Assembly (NCBI RefSeq): GCF_013409305.1
Contig: NZ_JACBZJ010000001.1
Span: 3,162,001-3,226,000 of the forward strand
Direction of reading: 5' to 3'
Source: Cellulomonas soli
GTDB taxonomy: Bacteria; Actinomycetota; Actinomycetes; Actinomycetales; Cellulomonadaceae
Length of the DNA: 64,000 nt
The notes under the pieces were generated by a model. That model saw only the letters and a program-made list of their open reading frames with translations, searched no databases and was not told the origin of the DNA. Positions 31,020 to 38,528 of this stretch are shown in pieces. The translations under genes and the position numbers were made by a program. Positions within the stretch are counted from its first letter, which is position 1. Every line of letters begins with the position of its first letter.

Positions 31020-31066
31020 GGGGCAGGACGTGACGGGTGCCCTGCGCCCGACCTGACCTGCACCGA

Positions 31067-31072
31067 CACGCT
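31067..31072 (+). promoter_or_regulatory. -10-like box CACGCT for the ABC ATPase gene
   Basis: Six bases before ATG 31079, with no ribosome site, fitting a leaderless start. The match to TANNNT is weak. Confidence 0.35.
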
Positions 31073-31078
31073 TGACCC

Positions 31079-32092
31079 ATGATCACCACGACAGCCGCAC
31101 GGGATGCGGCCCCGGACGTCTCGACTGCCGCGGGCGAGCGCCCTGGCACCCTCGCGCTCGAGCTGCGCGGCCTGCACAAGTCCTTCGGCGCGGTCCGCGC
31201 CGTCGACGGCCTGGACCTGGCGGTGCGCCCCGGCGAGATCGTCGCGTTCCTCGGCCCCAACGGCGCCGGCAAGACGACCACCATCGACATGCTGCTCGGG
31301 CTGGCCCGGCCCGACGCCGGCACGGTGCAGGTCTACGGGCGCAGCCCCGCCCAGGCGATCGCGCAGGGCAGGGTCTCGGCGGTCCTGCAGACCGGCGGGC
31401 TCCTCAAAGACCTCACGGTCGCCGAGACCGTACGGCTCACCGCCTCCTTCTTCCCGCGCAGCCGCCCGGTCGCCGAGGTGCTCGATCGCGCGGGGATCGG
31501 CGACCTGGGCGGGCGACGGGTCGGCGCGTGCTCCGGCGGGCAGCAGCAGCGGCTGCGGTTCGCCATGGCGCTGCTGCCCGACCCCGACCTGCTCGTGCTC
31601 GACGAGCCGACGACCGGGATGGACGTCGAGGGTCGACGCGAGTTCTGGGCCGCGATCCGGGCCGACGCCGCCCGCGGACGCACCATCGTGTTCGCGACCC
31701 ACTACCTGGAGGAGGCCGACGCCTACGCCGACCGGGTCGTGCTCGTGCGCCACGGGCGCGTGGTCGCCGACGGCACGTCCGCGGAGGTCAAGAACCTGGC
31801 GGCCGGACGCATCGTGTCCGCGACCCTGCCCGGTGCGCGGCCCGAGGTCCTCGCGGCGATCGACGGCGTGGACCGTGCCGAGGTGCGCGGGGACCGGGTG
31901 CTGCTGCACACGAGCGACTCCGACACCGTCGCCCGCCACCTGCTCACACGCACGCAGGCGGTCGACCTGGAGATCGCCGGCCTCGGGCTCGAGGACGCGT
32001 TCATCGCGCTGACCAGCGACACCGGCGATCCCCGCCCGTCCGGCACCCACCCCACGAACCCCTCGACCCTGACCACCGGGAGCATCCGATGA
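31079..32092 (+). CDS. ABC transporter ATPase (drug/antibiotic-exporter type)
   Basis: 337 residues. After a 25-residue Thr/Ala-rich lead, the ATPase domain shows Walker A LGPNGAGKTTT, Q-loop LQTGGLL, signature CSGGQQQR, Walker B DLLVLDEPTTGMD and switch His (ATHYLEEAD). A C-terminal extension of about 80 residues follows, as in DrrA-type exporters. The signature has Cys instead of the usual Leu-Ser start, tolerated in this family. It overlaps the permease by ATGA, and a two-component pair follows, suggesting an exporter induced by membrane or antibiotic stress. Confidence 0.92.
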   Translation: MITTTAARDAAPDVSTAAGERPGTLALELRGLHKSFGAVRAVDGLDLAVRPGEIVAFLGPNGAGKTTTIDMLLGLARPDAGTVQVYGRSPAQAIAQGRVSAVLQTGGLLKDLTVAETVRLTASFFPRSRPVAEVLDRAGIGDLGGRRVGACSGGQQQRLRFAMALLPDPDLLVLDEPTTGMDVEGRREFWAAIRADAARGRTIVFATHYLEEADAYADRVVLVRHGRVVADGTSAEVKNLAAGRIVSATLPGARPEVLAAIDGVDRAEVRGDRVLLHTSDSDTVARHLLTRTQAVDLEIAGLGLEDAFIALTSDTGDPRPSGTHPTNPSTLTTGSIR

Positions 32093-32916
32093 GCGCCACC
32101 ACCACCGACCGCCCGACCATCGCGACGACGGCGGGTGTCGGGCGAGGCGCCCTCACCTACCTGTCGGTCGAGCTGCGCCGACTGCTCCGCAACCGCCGGA
32201 CAGCGATCTTCACGCTCGTGATGCCCGCGGCGTTCTTCCTGATCTTCGGGACCGCTCCCGAGTACCGGACGCTGTCGGCGGCCGCCGTCGGGCAGTCGGG
32301 CGACCTGCGCTGGCCGGGGGCCGGCCACGGCAACGTCACGGCGTACGTCATGGTCTCCATGGCCCTGTATGGGGCGATGCTGGCCGCCACGAGCGCCGGG
32401 GCGACGGTCTCTGTCGAGCGTGCGCAGGGCTGGAGCCGCCAGCTGCGGCTGACGCCGCTGCGACCCGCGGTGTACGTCGCCACCAAGATCGCGGTCGCGA
32501 TGGTGCTCGGCCTCGTGGGCGTCGCGATCGTCTACGGCGTCGGTGCCGCTCGCGGTGCCGAGGCGGACGCCTCGGCCTGGGTCCTGACGGCGCTGGCCGC
32601 CTGGCTCGGCTCGATCGTGTTCGCCGCGTTCGGTCTGTTCATGGGCTACCTGCTGCCCGCCGAGAACGTCATGCAGATCCTCAGCCCGGTCCTGGCCGTG
32701 CTGTCGTTCGCCGGCGGGTTGTTCGTGCCGCTGGGCGACGGGCTGTTCGCGACCCTCGCGCAGCTCATCCCGACGTACGGGCTGGCCGAGCTCGTGCGGG
32801 CACCGCTGACGGGCGGCGGCGTCACGCTCGCCGCGGTCGCCAACGTCCTGGTGTGGGCGGCGGTCTTCGTCGGCGGGGCCGCGTGGCTCTTCCGCCGCGA
32901 CACGGCACGCGTCTGA
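32089..32916 (+). CDS. ABC-2 type transporter permease
   Basis: 275 residues with six hydrophobic helices. The N-terminal cytoplasmic VELRRLLRNRRTAIFTLVMP motif and the AQGWSRQLRLTPLRPAVYVATK loop are typical ABC-2 (DrrB/YadH-like) features. It pairs with the upstream ATPase through an ATGA overlap. The transported compound is unknown; relatives export drugs, lipids or polysaccharides. The histidine kinase gene follows after about 40 bases with its own predicted promoter. Confidence 0.9.
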   Translation: MSATTTDRPTIATTAGVGRGALTYLSVELRRLLRNRRTAIFTLVMPAAFFLIFGTAPEYRTLSAAAVGQSGDLRWPGAGHGNVTAYVMVSMALYGAMLAATSAGATVSVERAQGWSRQLRLTPLRPAVYVATKIAVAMVLGLVGVAIVYGVGAARGAEADASAWVLTALAAWLGSIVFAAFGLFMGYLLPAENVMQILSPVLAVLSFAGGLFVPLGDGLFATLAQLIPTYGLAELVRAPLTGGGVTLAAVANVLVWAAVFVGGAAWLFRRDTARV

Positions 32917-32943
32917 CGTGCGGGATCGCGCGACCTGCTCCTC

Positions 32944-32949
32944 TACCGT
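32944..32949 (+). promoter_or_regulatory. -10-like box TACCGT before the histidine kinase
   Basis: Seven bases before GTG 32957; supports that GTG as a leaderless start over GTG 32918 or GTG 32948. Confidence 0.45.
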
Positions 32950-32956
32950 GAACGCC

Positions 32957-34156
32957 GTGAGCACCGACCTCGCCCCGATCGCGGCCGACCCCCTCGGGGC
33001 GGCGCACCCTCAGGTGCCCGTCGCCGGTCGCCCTGCGGAGCCCGGGGCGACCGGGCCCTCCGGGCGCGGCCGGTTCGGGGTGCTCTACGGCGCGATCTGG
33101 CTGGTCTACCTCAGCTACCCGCTGACCAGCGCGTGGAGCGCCGAACCCGGATGGCGGAGGGTCGTCTCCCTGCTGAGCACGGTGCTGTTCGCGGCGGTGT
33201 TCGTCGCAGCGCTCGTCGCGCGCCGACGCACCCGCGGCCACCCCGCCCGGGTGCCGACCGTGTGGTGGTGGGCCACCCTCGCGGTCGAGCTGCTGCTGGT
33301 CGTCGGCATGGGGCTCGCGGCCGACGAGAGCGCGCTGACGGGACTGGTCTTCATGGCCGTCACCGCCGTCTTCGTGCTCCCCGGACGTTCGGCGCTCGTC
33401 GTCGTGGCCGCCCTGGTGCTGCTGGGGGAGGCCGTGCCGCGGCTGCTGACCGGATGGGACTCCATCGACAGCATCGGCGTGCAGATCGTGCTCGCCTCGG
33501 CGGCGATCTTCGGGTTCACCCAGCTGATGAGCCGCAACGTCGAGCTGGCCCGGGCCCGAGGGGAGCTGGCCGACCTGGCGGTCGCCCGTGAGCGCGAGCG
33601 CATCGCCCGGGACGTGCACGACCTGCTCGGCCACTCGCTGACGGTCATCACCGTCAAGGCCGAGCTGGCCGGTCGGCTCCTCGAGGTGGATCGCGCCCGT
33701 GCGGCGCAGGAGGTCGCGGACGTCGAGGCGCTGGCCCGCGGCGCGCTCGCGGACGTGCGGGCGACGGTCGCCGGGTTCCGGGCGATCGGGCTCGCGGGCG
33801 AGCTCGCCTCGGCCCGGGCGGTCCTCACCGCGGCCGGCCTGGAGGTCTCGACGCCGACCGCGGTCGACGCGGTGCCCGAGTCGCTGCGCACGCTGTTCGC
33901 CTGGGTGGTGCGCGAGGGCGTCACCAACGTGCTGCGGCACGCGGATGCCCGACGCTGCGAGATCACGGTCGATGCGCGCGCGGTCGTGGTCGCCGACGAC
34001 GGGCACGGCCCGTCCGGTCGTCCGCAGGCCGCCGCGCAGGCGGTCCCCGGGTCGGGGCTCGTCGGGCTGCGCGAGCGGGCAGCCGCGGCCGGGGCCTCGG
34101 TGCAGGTCGGGCGCTCCGCTCTCGGCGGCTTCGAGCTGCGCGTGCAGGTGCCCTGA
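32957..34156 (+). CDS. Sensor histidine kinase, HisKA_3/DesK type
   Basis: 399 residues. A disordered lead (1-35) is followed by about five hydrophobic helices (40-200), the DesK-like sensor layout. The dimerisation helix ARERERIARDVHDLLGHSLT places the phosphoacceptor at His221. A compact ATPase domain (about 305-399) follows with an N box in HADARRC, VADDGHG and GSGLVGLRERAAAAG. The sensor sits in the membrane with no large outer domain, suggesting it reads membrane state or a lipid-soluble compound. It overlaps the response regulator by one base (TGATG). Confidence 0.92.
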   Translation: MSTDLAPIAADPLGAAHPQVPVAGRPAEPGATGPSGRGRFGVLYGAIWLVYLSYPLTSAWSAEPGWRRVVSLLSTVLFAAVFVAALVARRRTRGHPARVPTVWWWATLAVELLLVVGMGLAADESALTGLVFMAVTAVFVLPGRSALVVVAALVLLGEAVPRLLTGWDSIDSIGVQIVLASAAIFGFTQLMSRNVELARARGELADLAVARERERIARDVHDLLGHSLTVITVKAELAGRLLEVDRARAAQEVADVEALARGALADVRATVAGFRAIGLAGELASARAVLTAAGLEVSTPTAVDAVPESLRTLFAWVVREGVTNVLRHADARRCEITVDARAVVVADDGHGPSGRPQAAAQAVPGSGLVGLRERAAAAGASVQVGRSALGGFELRVQVP

Positions 34157-34776
34157 TGGCCCAGACGATCCGGCTGCTGCTCGCCGACGACCAGGCGTTG
34201 GTGCGCGGCGCGCTGGCCGCCCTGCTCGGCCTGGAGCCGGACCTCGAGGTGGTCGCGGAGGTCGGCCGCGGGGACGAGGTGGTCGAGGCGGCGCTGGCCA
34301 CCGGTCCCGACGTGGCCCTGCTGGACGTCGACATGCCCGGGATGGACGGCATCGCGGCGACCGTGCCGCTGCTGGCCGCGGTGCCCGCCTGCCGGGTGCT
34401 GGTCGTCACGACGTTCGGACGCCCCGGCTACCTTCGTCGGGCGATGGCCGCGGGCGCGTCCGGCTTCGTGGTCAAGGACACCCCGGCTGCGCAACTGGCG
34501 GACGCCGTCCGCCGGGTGGCGGCAGGCCTGCGCGTCGTCGACCCGCAGCTGGCGGTCGAGTCGTTGACCTCGGGCGCCTCGCCGTTGACCGAGCGCGAGC
34601 ACGACGTGCTGCGCGCGGCGCGTTCGGGCGGCACGGTCGCCGACATCGCCCGCGGCCTGGTCCTGTCCGAGGGCACGGTCCGCAACCACCTGTCGTCGGC
34701 CATCGGCAAGACGGGTGCCCGCACGCGGGCCGAGGCGGTGCGGATCGCCGACGAGAACGGCTGGATGCTCGGCTGA
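34156..34776 (+). CDS. Response regulator, NarL/LuxR family
   Basis: 206 residues. The receiver domain has the acidic pair Asp11-Asp12, phosphoacceptor Asp57 (LLDVDMPGMDG), Thr in VTTFG and Lys in VKD. The LuxR-type helix-turn-helix (about 140-200) has LTEREHDVLRAARSGGTVADIARGL and SEGTVRNHLSS. It is the cognate partner of the preceding DesK-type kinase. Likely target: the ABC exporter operon upstream, which carries an inverted repeat in its promoter region. Confidence 0.94.
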   Translation: MAQTIRLLLADDQALVRGALAALLGLEPDLEVVAEVGRGDEVVEAALATGPDVALLDVDMPGMDGIAATVPLLAAVPACRVLVVTTFGRPGYLRRAMAAGASGFVVKDTPAAQLADAVRRVAAGLRVVDPQLAVESLTSGASPLTEREHDVLRAARSGGTVADIARGLVLSEGTVRNHLSSAIGKTGARTRAEAVRIADENGWMLG

Positions 34777-34843
34777 GCGGTCCGCGCCCGCCGCCGACCG
34801 TGGCTCGGGGTGCGTCGCGTGGCGGTTCGCAGCATCGTGGGGC

Positions 34844-34861
34844 CGGGTGCTCCCGCACCCG
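34844..34861 (+). terminator. Short hairpin after the response regulator
   Basis: CGGGTGC (34844-34850) and GCACCCG (34855-34861) with a four-base loop, between the response regulator and the VOC gene. A weak terminator candidate. Confidence 0.35.
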
Positions 34862-34892
34862 TGATCCCTCGCCCCAGCAGGAGGTGGTCCGC

Positions 34893-35288
34893 GTGCCCCG
34901 TGTCGTGCACTTCGAGATCCAGGCTGACGACGTCGAGAGGGCCAGGGCGTTCTACACCGCGGTGTTCGGCTGGACGTTCGAGGACTACGGCCCGATGGCG
35001 GGTTCGGAGTACTGGGGGATCGTCACGGGCGGCGAGGACGAGCCCGGAATCAACGGCGGCCTGCTGCAGCGCCCGGCTCCGACCCCCGGCGCCGGCCAGG
35101 GCACCAACGCCTTCGTGTGCACCGTGCAGGTCGAGGACTTCGACGCCACCGCGGCCGCGATCGAGGGGGCCGGCGGTGTGGTCGCGCTGCCGAAGACGGC
35201 CCTGACGGGCCTGGCCTGGCAGGGGTACTTCCAGGACACCGAGGGGAACACGTTCGGCATCCACCAGCCGGACCCTCAGGCGCGCTGA
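34893..35288 (+). CDS. VOC-superfamily protein (glyoxalase-like)
   Basis: 131 residues. The module starts VVHFEIQADDVERARAFYTAVFGWTFEDYGPM and ends GYFQDTEGNTFGIHQPD, a pattern common in actinobacterial VOC proteins annotated as glyoxalase/bleomycin resistance. GTG 34893 is chosen because a strong AGGAGG ribosome site (34879-34884) lies eight bases upstream and the next residues match the conserved beginning. Substrate unknown. It is unrelated in sequence detail to the VOC gene at 25574. Confidence 0.85.
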   Translation: MPRVVHFEIQADDVERARAFYTAVFGWTFEDYGPMAGSEYWGIVTGGEDEPGINGGLLQRPAPTPGAGQGTNAFVCTVQVEDFDATAAAIEGAGGVVALPKTALTGLAWQGYFQDTEGNTFGIHQPDPQAR

Positions 35289-35358
35289 GCCCGACGACGC
35301 CGACGCCGGCCCGGGTGCCCCCGGTCGGGGCGGGCGAGGCCGGTCGACGCGGGTTTGC

Positions 35359-35364
35359 GACACT
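35359..35364 (+). promoter_or_regulatory. -10-like box GACACT before the dihydrouridine synthase gene
   Basis: Six bases before ATG 35371; no ribosome site is visible, consistent with a leaderless start. Confidence 0.4.
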
Positions 35365-35370
35365 GGGGGC

Positions 35371-36543
35371 ATGACCACGACGCTCCCGGCGCCCACCAGC
35401 GTGCTGCCGCCCCTGCGGATCGGCCCGCTGACCGTCGCCACGCCTGTCGTCCTGGCGCCCATGGCCGGTGTCACCAACGCGGCCTTCCGGAGGCTGTGCC
35501 GCGAGTCCGGGGCAGGGCTCTACGTCGCCGAGATGGTCACCTCGCGCGCCCTCGTCGAGCGCAGCCCCGAGTCGCTGCGGATCATCTCGCACGAGCCCGA
35601 CGAGCGGCCGCGATCCGTGCAGGTGTACGGCGTCGACCCGGCGACCGTGGGTGCCGCGGTGCGGATCATCGCCGAGGAGGACCGCGCCGACCACATCGAC
35701 CTCAACTTCGGGTGCCCGGTGCCCAAGGTGACGCGCAAGGGCGGCGGCGCGGTGCTGCCGTGGAAGTCCGGCCTGTTCCGCGCGATCGTCAAGGCCGCGG
35801 TCGACGCGGCCGCGCCGCACGGTGTGCCGGTGACGATCAAGATGCGCAAGGGTGTCGACGACGACCACCTGACGTACCTCGAGGCCGGTCTTGTCGCCCA
35901 GGAGCTGGGTGTCGCGGCCGTCGCCCTGCACGCGCGCACGGCTGCCGACTACTACTCGGGCACGGCCGACTGGGAGTCGATCGCCCGGCTGAAGCAGGCC
36001 GTCACCGACATCCCCGTGCTCGGCAACGGCGACATCTGGTCGGCCGAGGACGCGCTGACGATGGTCGAGCAGACCGGGTGCGACGGCGTGGTCGTCGGCC
36101 GTGGCTGCCAGGGGCGCCCGTGGCTGTTCGCCGACCTGGCCGCCGCGTTCGCCGGCTCGGACGTGCGGGTGCGACCCGATCTGGGCGAGGTGGCGCGGGT
36201 GGTGCGCCGGCACGCCGAGCTCATGGTCGAGCACTTCGGCGAGGAGTCGAAGGCCCTGCGCGAGATGCGCAAGCACATGGCCTGGTACTTCAAGGGGTAC
36301 GTGGTCGGCGGCGAGCTGCGGGCGCAGCTGGGTCTGGTCTCGACGTTGACCGAGCTGGAGGACCGTCTGGCCGCGCTCGACCTGGACCAGCCGTACCCGG
36401 GGGCACCCGCCGAGGGGCAGCGCGGTCGCGCCGGGTCGCCCAAGCGCCCGCACGTGCCCGACGGCTGGCTCGACTCGCGCGAGCTGTCCGAGGACTTCCG
36501 GCGGGCGCTCGCCGAGGCCGAGCTGTCGGTGTCGGGCGGCTGA
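35371..36543 (+). CDS. dusB: tRNA-dihydrouridine synthase (DusB type)
   Basis: 390 residues. FMN-barrel signature VVLAPMAGVTNAAFRRLCRESGAGLYVAEMVTS, catalytic Cys in NFGCPVPKVTRKGGGAVL, and FMN phosphate-binding GNGDIW and GVVVGRGCQGRPW. A C-terminal helical RNA-binding part includes ALREMRKHMAWYFKGY. It reduces uridines in tRNA D-loops with NADPH. It is the usual single Dus of actinobacteria. It stands alone between a VOC gene and a methyltransferase gene with its own start signal. Confidence 0.95.
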   Translation: MTTTLPAPTSVLPPLRIGPLTVATPVVLAPMAGVTNAAFRRLCRESGAGLYVAEMVTSRALVERSPESLRIISHEPDERPRSVQVYGVDPATVGAAVRIIAEEDRADHIDLNFGCPVPKVTRKGGGAVLPWKSGLFRAIVKAAVDAAAPHGVPVTIKMRKGVDDDHLTYLEAGLVAQELGVAAVALHARTAADYYSGTADWESIARLKQAVTDIPVLGNGDIWSAEDALTMVEQTGCDGVVVGRGCQGRPWLFADLAAAFAGSDVRVRPDLGEVARVVRRHAELMVEHFGEESKALREMRKHMAWYFKGYVVGGELRAQLGLVSTLTELEDRLAALDLDQPYPGAPAEGQRGRAGSPKRPHVPDGWLDSRELSEDFRRALAEAELSVSGG

Positions 36544-36557
36544 CCCGGGCCGTGTCA

Positions 36558-36563
36558 TAGGGT
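36558..36563 (+). promoter_or_regulatory. -10-like box TAGGGT before the methyltransferase gene
   Basis: Seven bases before ATG 36571, matching the leaderless pattern. Confidence 0.5.
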
Positions 36564-36570
36564 CGTCGCC

Positions 36571-37455
36571 ATGGTCACGCCGACGGACGACTACCTGGCG
36601 GTCAACCGCGCCAACTGGGACAGCCGGGCACCCGTGCACGCCCGCGGGTACAACGTGGCGCGCCTGCTGGACGACCCGACGGCGCTGTCGGGCGTGGTGC
36701 AGTTCGACCTGCCGCGGCTCGGCGAGCTCGGCGGCCTGGACGTGGTGCACCTGCAGTGCCACATCGGCACCGACACCCTCAGCCTGGCCCGGCTCGGCGC
36801 CCGGGTGACGGGCGTGGACCTCTCGGGCGCCTCCTTGGTCGAGGCCCGCGACCTGGCCGCACGCGCCGGCGCGGACATCGAGTACGTGGAGAGCGACGTC
36901 TACAGCGCCCCGCAGGCGCTCGACGGACGCCAGTTCGACCTGGTGTACACCGGCATCGGTGCGCTGTGCTGGCTGCCCAGCATCGACCGATGGGCGCAGA
37001 CGGTCGCGGCGCTGCTGCGACCGGGCGGGCGGCTGGTCGTCCGGGACGGTCACCCGGTGCTGCTCTCGGCGCTCGGTGCGGCGGTGTCGACGGAGGCCGA
37101 GGACCGTGCCCAGCAGCCGTGGATCACGGCGCAGGGCGAGCTGACCGTCGCGCTCGAGCTGCCGTACTTCGAGCAGGTCGAACCCCTGGTCTGGAACGAC
37201 GAGTACAGCTATGCCGGGACGGAGAAGGTCGCCTCGCCGCGCTCGGTGGAGTGGAACCACGGCGTGGGCGAGATCGTGACCGCAGTGCTGGAGGCGGGGC
37301 TCGAGCTGACGGCGCTGATCGAGCACGACAGCGTGCCGTGGGAGGCGCTGCCCGGGCTGATGGTCGAGGACGAGACGGGTGAGCACCGGCTGCGGGACCG
37401 TCCCGAACGGCTGCCGGCGAGCTTCACGCTGACCGCGCGGCAGCCGACGGCCTGA
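36571..37455 (+). CDS. Class I SAM-dependent methyltransferase
   Basis: 294 residues. The Rossmann-type SAM site is read as VVHLQCHIGTDTLSLARLGARVTGVDLSG (motif I and acidic loop), with a post-II region DLVYTGIGALCWLPSIDRW. The C-terminal half carries an aromatic-rich lid (NDEYSYAGTEKV) and an EHDSVPWEALPGL ending, seen in a widespread actinobacterial group of unknown small-molecule methyltransferases. The nearby Dus gene might hint at RNA, but these sequence features favour small molecules. It converges on the PfkB gene with 18 bases between. Confidence 0.85.
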   Translation: MVTPTDDYLAVNRANWDSRAPVHARGYNVARLLDDPTALSGVVQFDLPRLGELGGLDVVHLQCHIGTDTLSLARLGARVTGVDLSGASLVEARDLAARAGADIEYVESDVYSAPQALDGRQFDLVYTGIGALCWLPSIDRWAQTVAALLRPGGRLVVRDGHPVLLSALGAAVSTEAEDRAQQPWITAQGELTVALELPYFEQVEPLVWNDEYSYAGTEKVASPRSVEWNHGVGEIVTAVLEAGLELTALIEHDSVPWEALPGLMVEDETGEHRLRDRPERLPASFTLTARQPTA

Positions 37456-37473
37456 CGGACCGGGCCGGACCCC

Positions 37474-38454
37474 TCAGACCCGTCGGACCGCGAGCGTCCG
37501 GGCGATCCGGTCGGCCTCGGCGGACGTGGCGTGCGGGGCGCCGAGCTCGCGCGTGCCCACGGCCAGCGCACCGACGGCCGCCGCCAGGGCGAGCGAGCGG
37601 AGCGTGCCGGCCCCGGACAGCTGCGCGTGCAGCAGCCCGGCCAGGAAGGCGTCGCCGGCGCCGTTCGTGTCGACGACCTCGGGCGCAGGTGCGGCAGGCA
37701 CCTCGATCCAGCCGTCCGCGTCGAGCGCCAGCGCCCCCGAGGCTCCGCGGGTGCACACCGCGAGCGCGCTGCCGCCGTCGACCCGTGCACGCAGGTAGGC
37801 GGCAGGGTCGTCGAGGTGCACGTCGCTGACCAGCAGCACGTCGGCGGCGTCGGCGAACGGGCGCGGGTAGGGTGCCCAGCCGTCGTCGTCGTGCACGTCG
37901 CACCACACCGGGACGCCTGCGGCACGTGCGGCGGCGAGGACCGGGCGTGCGTGGTCGGCCAGGTCCACGACCGCGACCGATGCCCGCTCGAGCGCGGCGA
38001 GCACCTCGGGACGGACGACGTCCGACACCGGGCGAGCCGGATCCGTGGCGCACGGCTCGGCGGGGCCGTCGGCGGGCCGGGGCAGCTCGAGGTAGACGGA
38101 GACCCGGCTGCCGTCGTCGGCCATGAGGTTGAGGTGCCGTTCGGTGCGGCCGTCCTGCGCCGGTGCGGCGAGCAGCCGCAGCCGCGGGTGGGTCAGCGCC
38201 GCGCGCACGTGCGCGCTGGGCTCGTCGTCCCCGAGCAGCGTGGCCAGGACGACGTCGGTGCCCAGGGCGGCGAGCGTGACGGCCTTCCCGGCGGAGGTGC
38301 CGCCGAGGCCGTCGTGGTGCCCGCGTGCGAAGAGCGTCTGCGGACGGGCGTCGGGCAGGTGCTCGACCTGCACGAGCGTGTTCCAGGACGCCGGGCCGAC
38401 CACGAGCACGGGCGCCGGGCCCGGGAGCGTCCGCACCAGGGCGGGTGCGGGCAC
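37474..38454 (-). CDS. PfkB-family carbohydrate kinase
   Basis: 326 residues from GTG 38454. Ribokinase fold with the N-terminal GGTSAGKAVTLAALG sugar-side motif and the C-terminal DTNGAGDAFLAGLL signature (Asp near 261 and catalytic Asp near 267). It phosphorylates a sugar or nucleoside-like alcohol; the exact substrate is unknown. GTG 38526, three bases after the GH13 stop, is in frame, but a strong hairpin (38461-38495) lies between, so the later start is preferred. No ribosome site is visible for either. Its position behind a maltodextrin glucosidase may be incidental. Confidence 0.85.
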   Translation of the reverse strand: MPAPALVRTLPGPAPVLVVGPASWNTLVQVEHLPDARPQTLFARGHHDGLGGTSAGKAVTLAALGTDVVLATLLGDDEPSAHVRAALTHPRLRLLAAPAQDGRTERHLNLMADDGSRVSVYLELPRPADGPAEPCATDPARPVSDVVRPEVLAALERASVAVVDLADHARPVLAAARAAGVPVWCDVHDDDGWAPYPRPFADAADVLLVSDVHLDDPAAYLRARVDGGSALAVCTRGASGALALDADGWIEVPAAPAPEVVDTNGAGDAFLAGLLHAQLSGAGTLRSLALAAAVGALAVGTRELGAPHATSAEADRIARTLAVRRV

Positions 38455-38460
38455 GCGACG

Positions 38461-38495
38461 GTCGAGGGCCCCGGGTGGGACCCGGTGCCCTCGAC
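38461..38495. terminator. Two-part 15-bp hairpin between PfkB and GH13 genes
   Basis: GTCGAGGGC and CCGGGT (38461-38476, one mismatch between them) pair with ACCCGG and GCCCTCGAC (38480-38495), loop GGG. It is a likely end for the minus-strand lacI-GH13 transcript. Confidence 0.65.
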
Positions 38496-38528
38496 CGTCC
38501 CGGCCCGGTCCGGCAGGGTGCGGCACGC

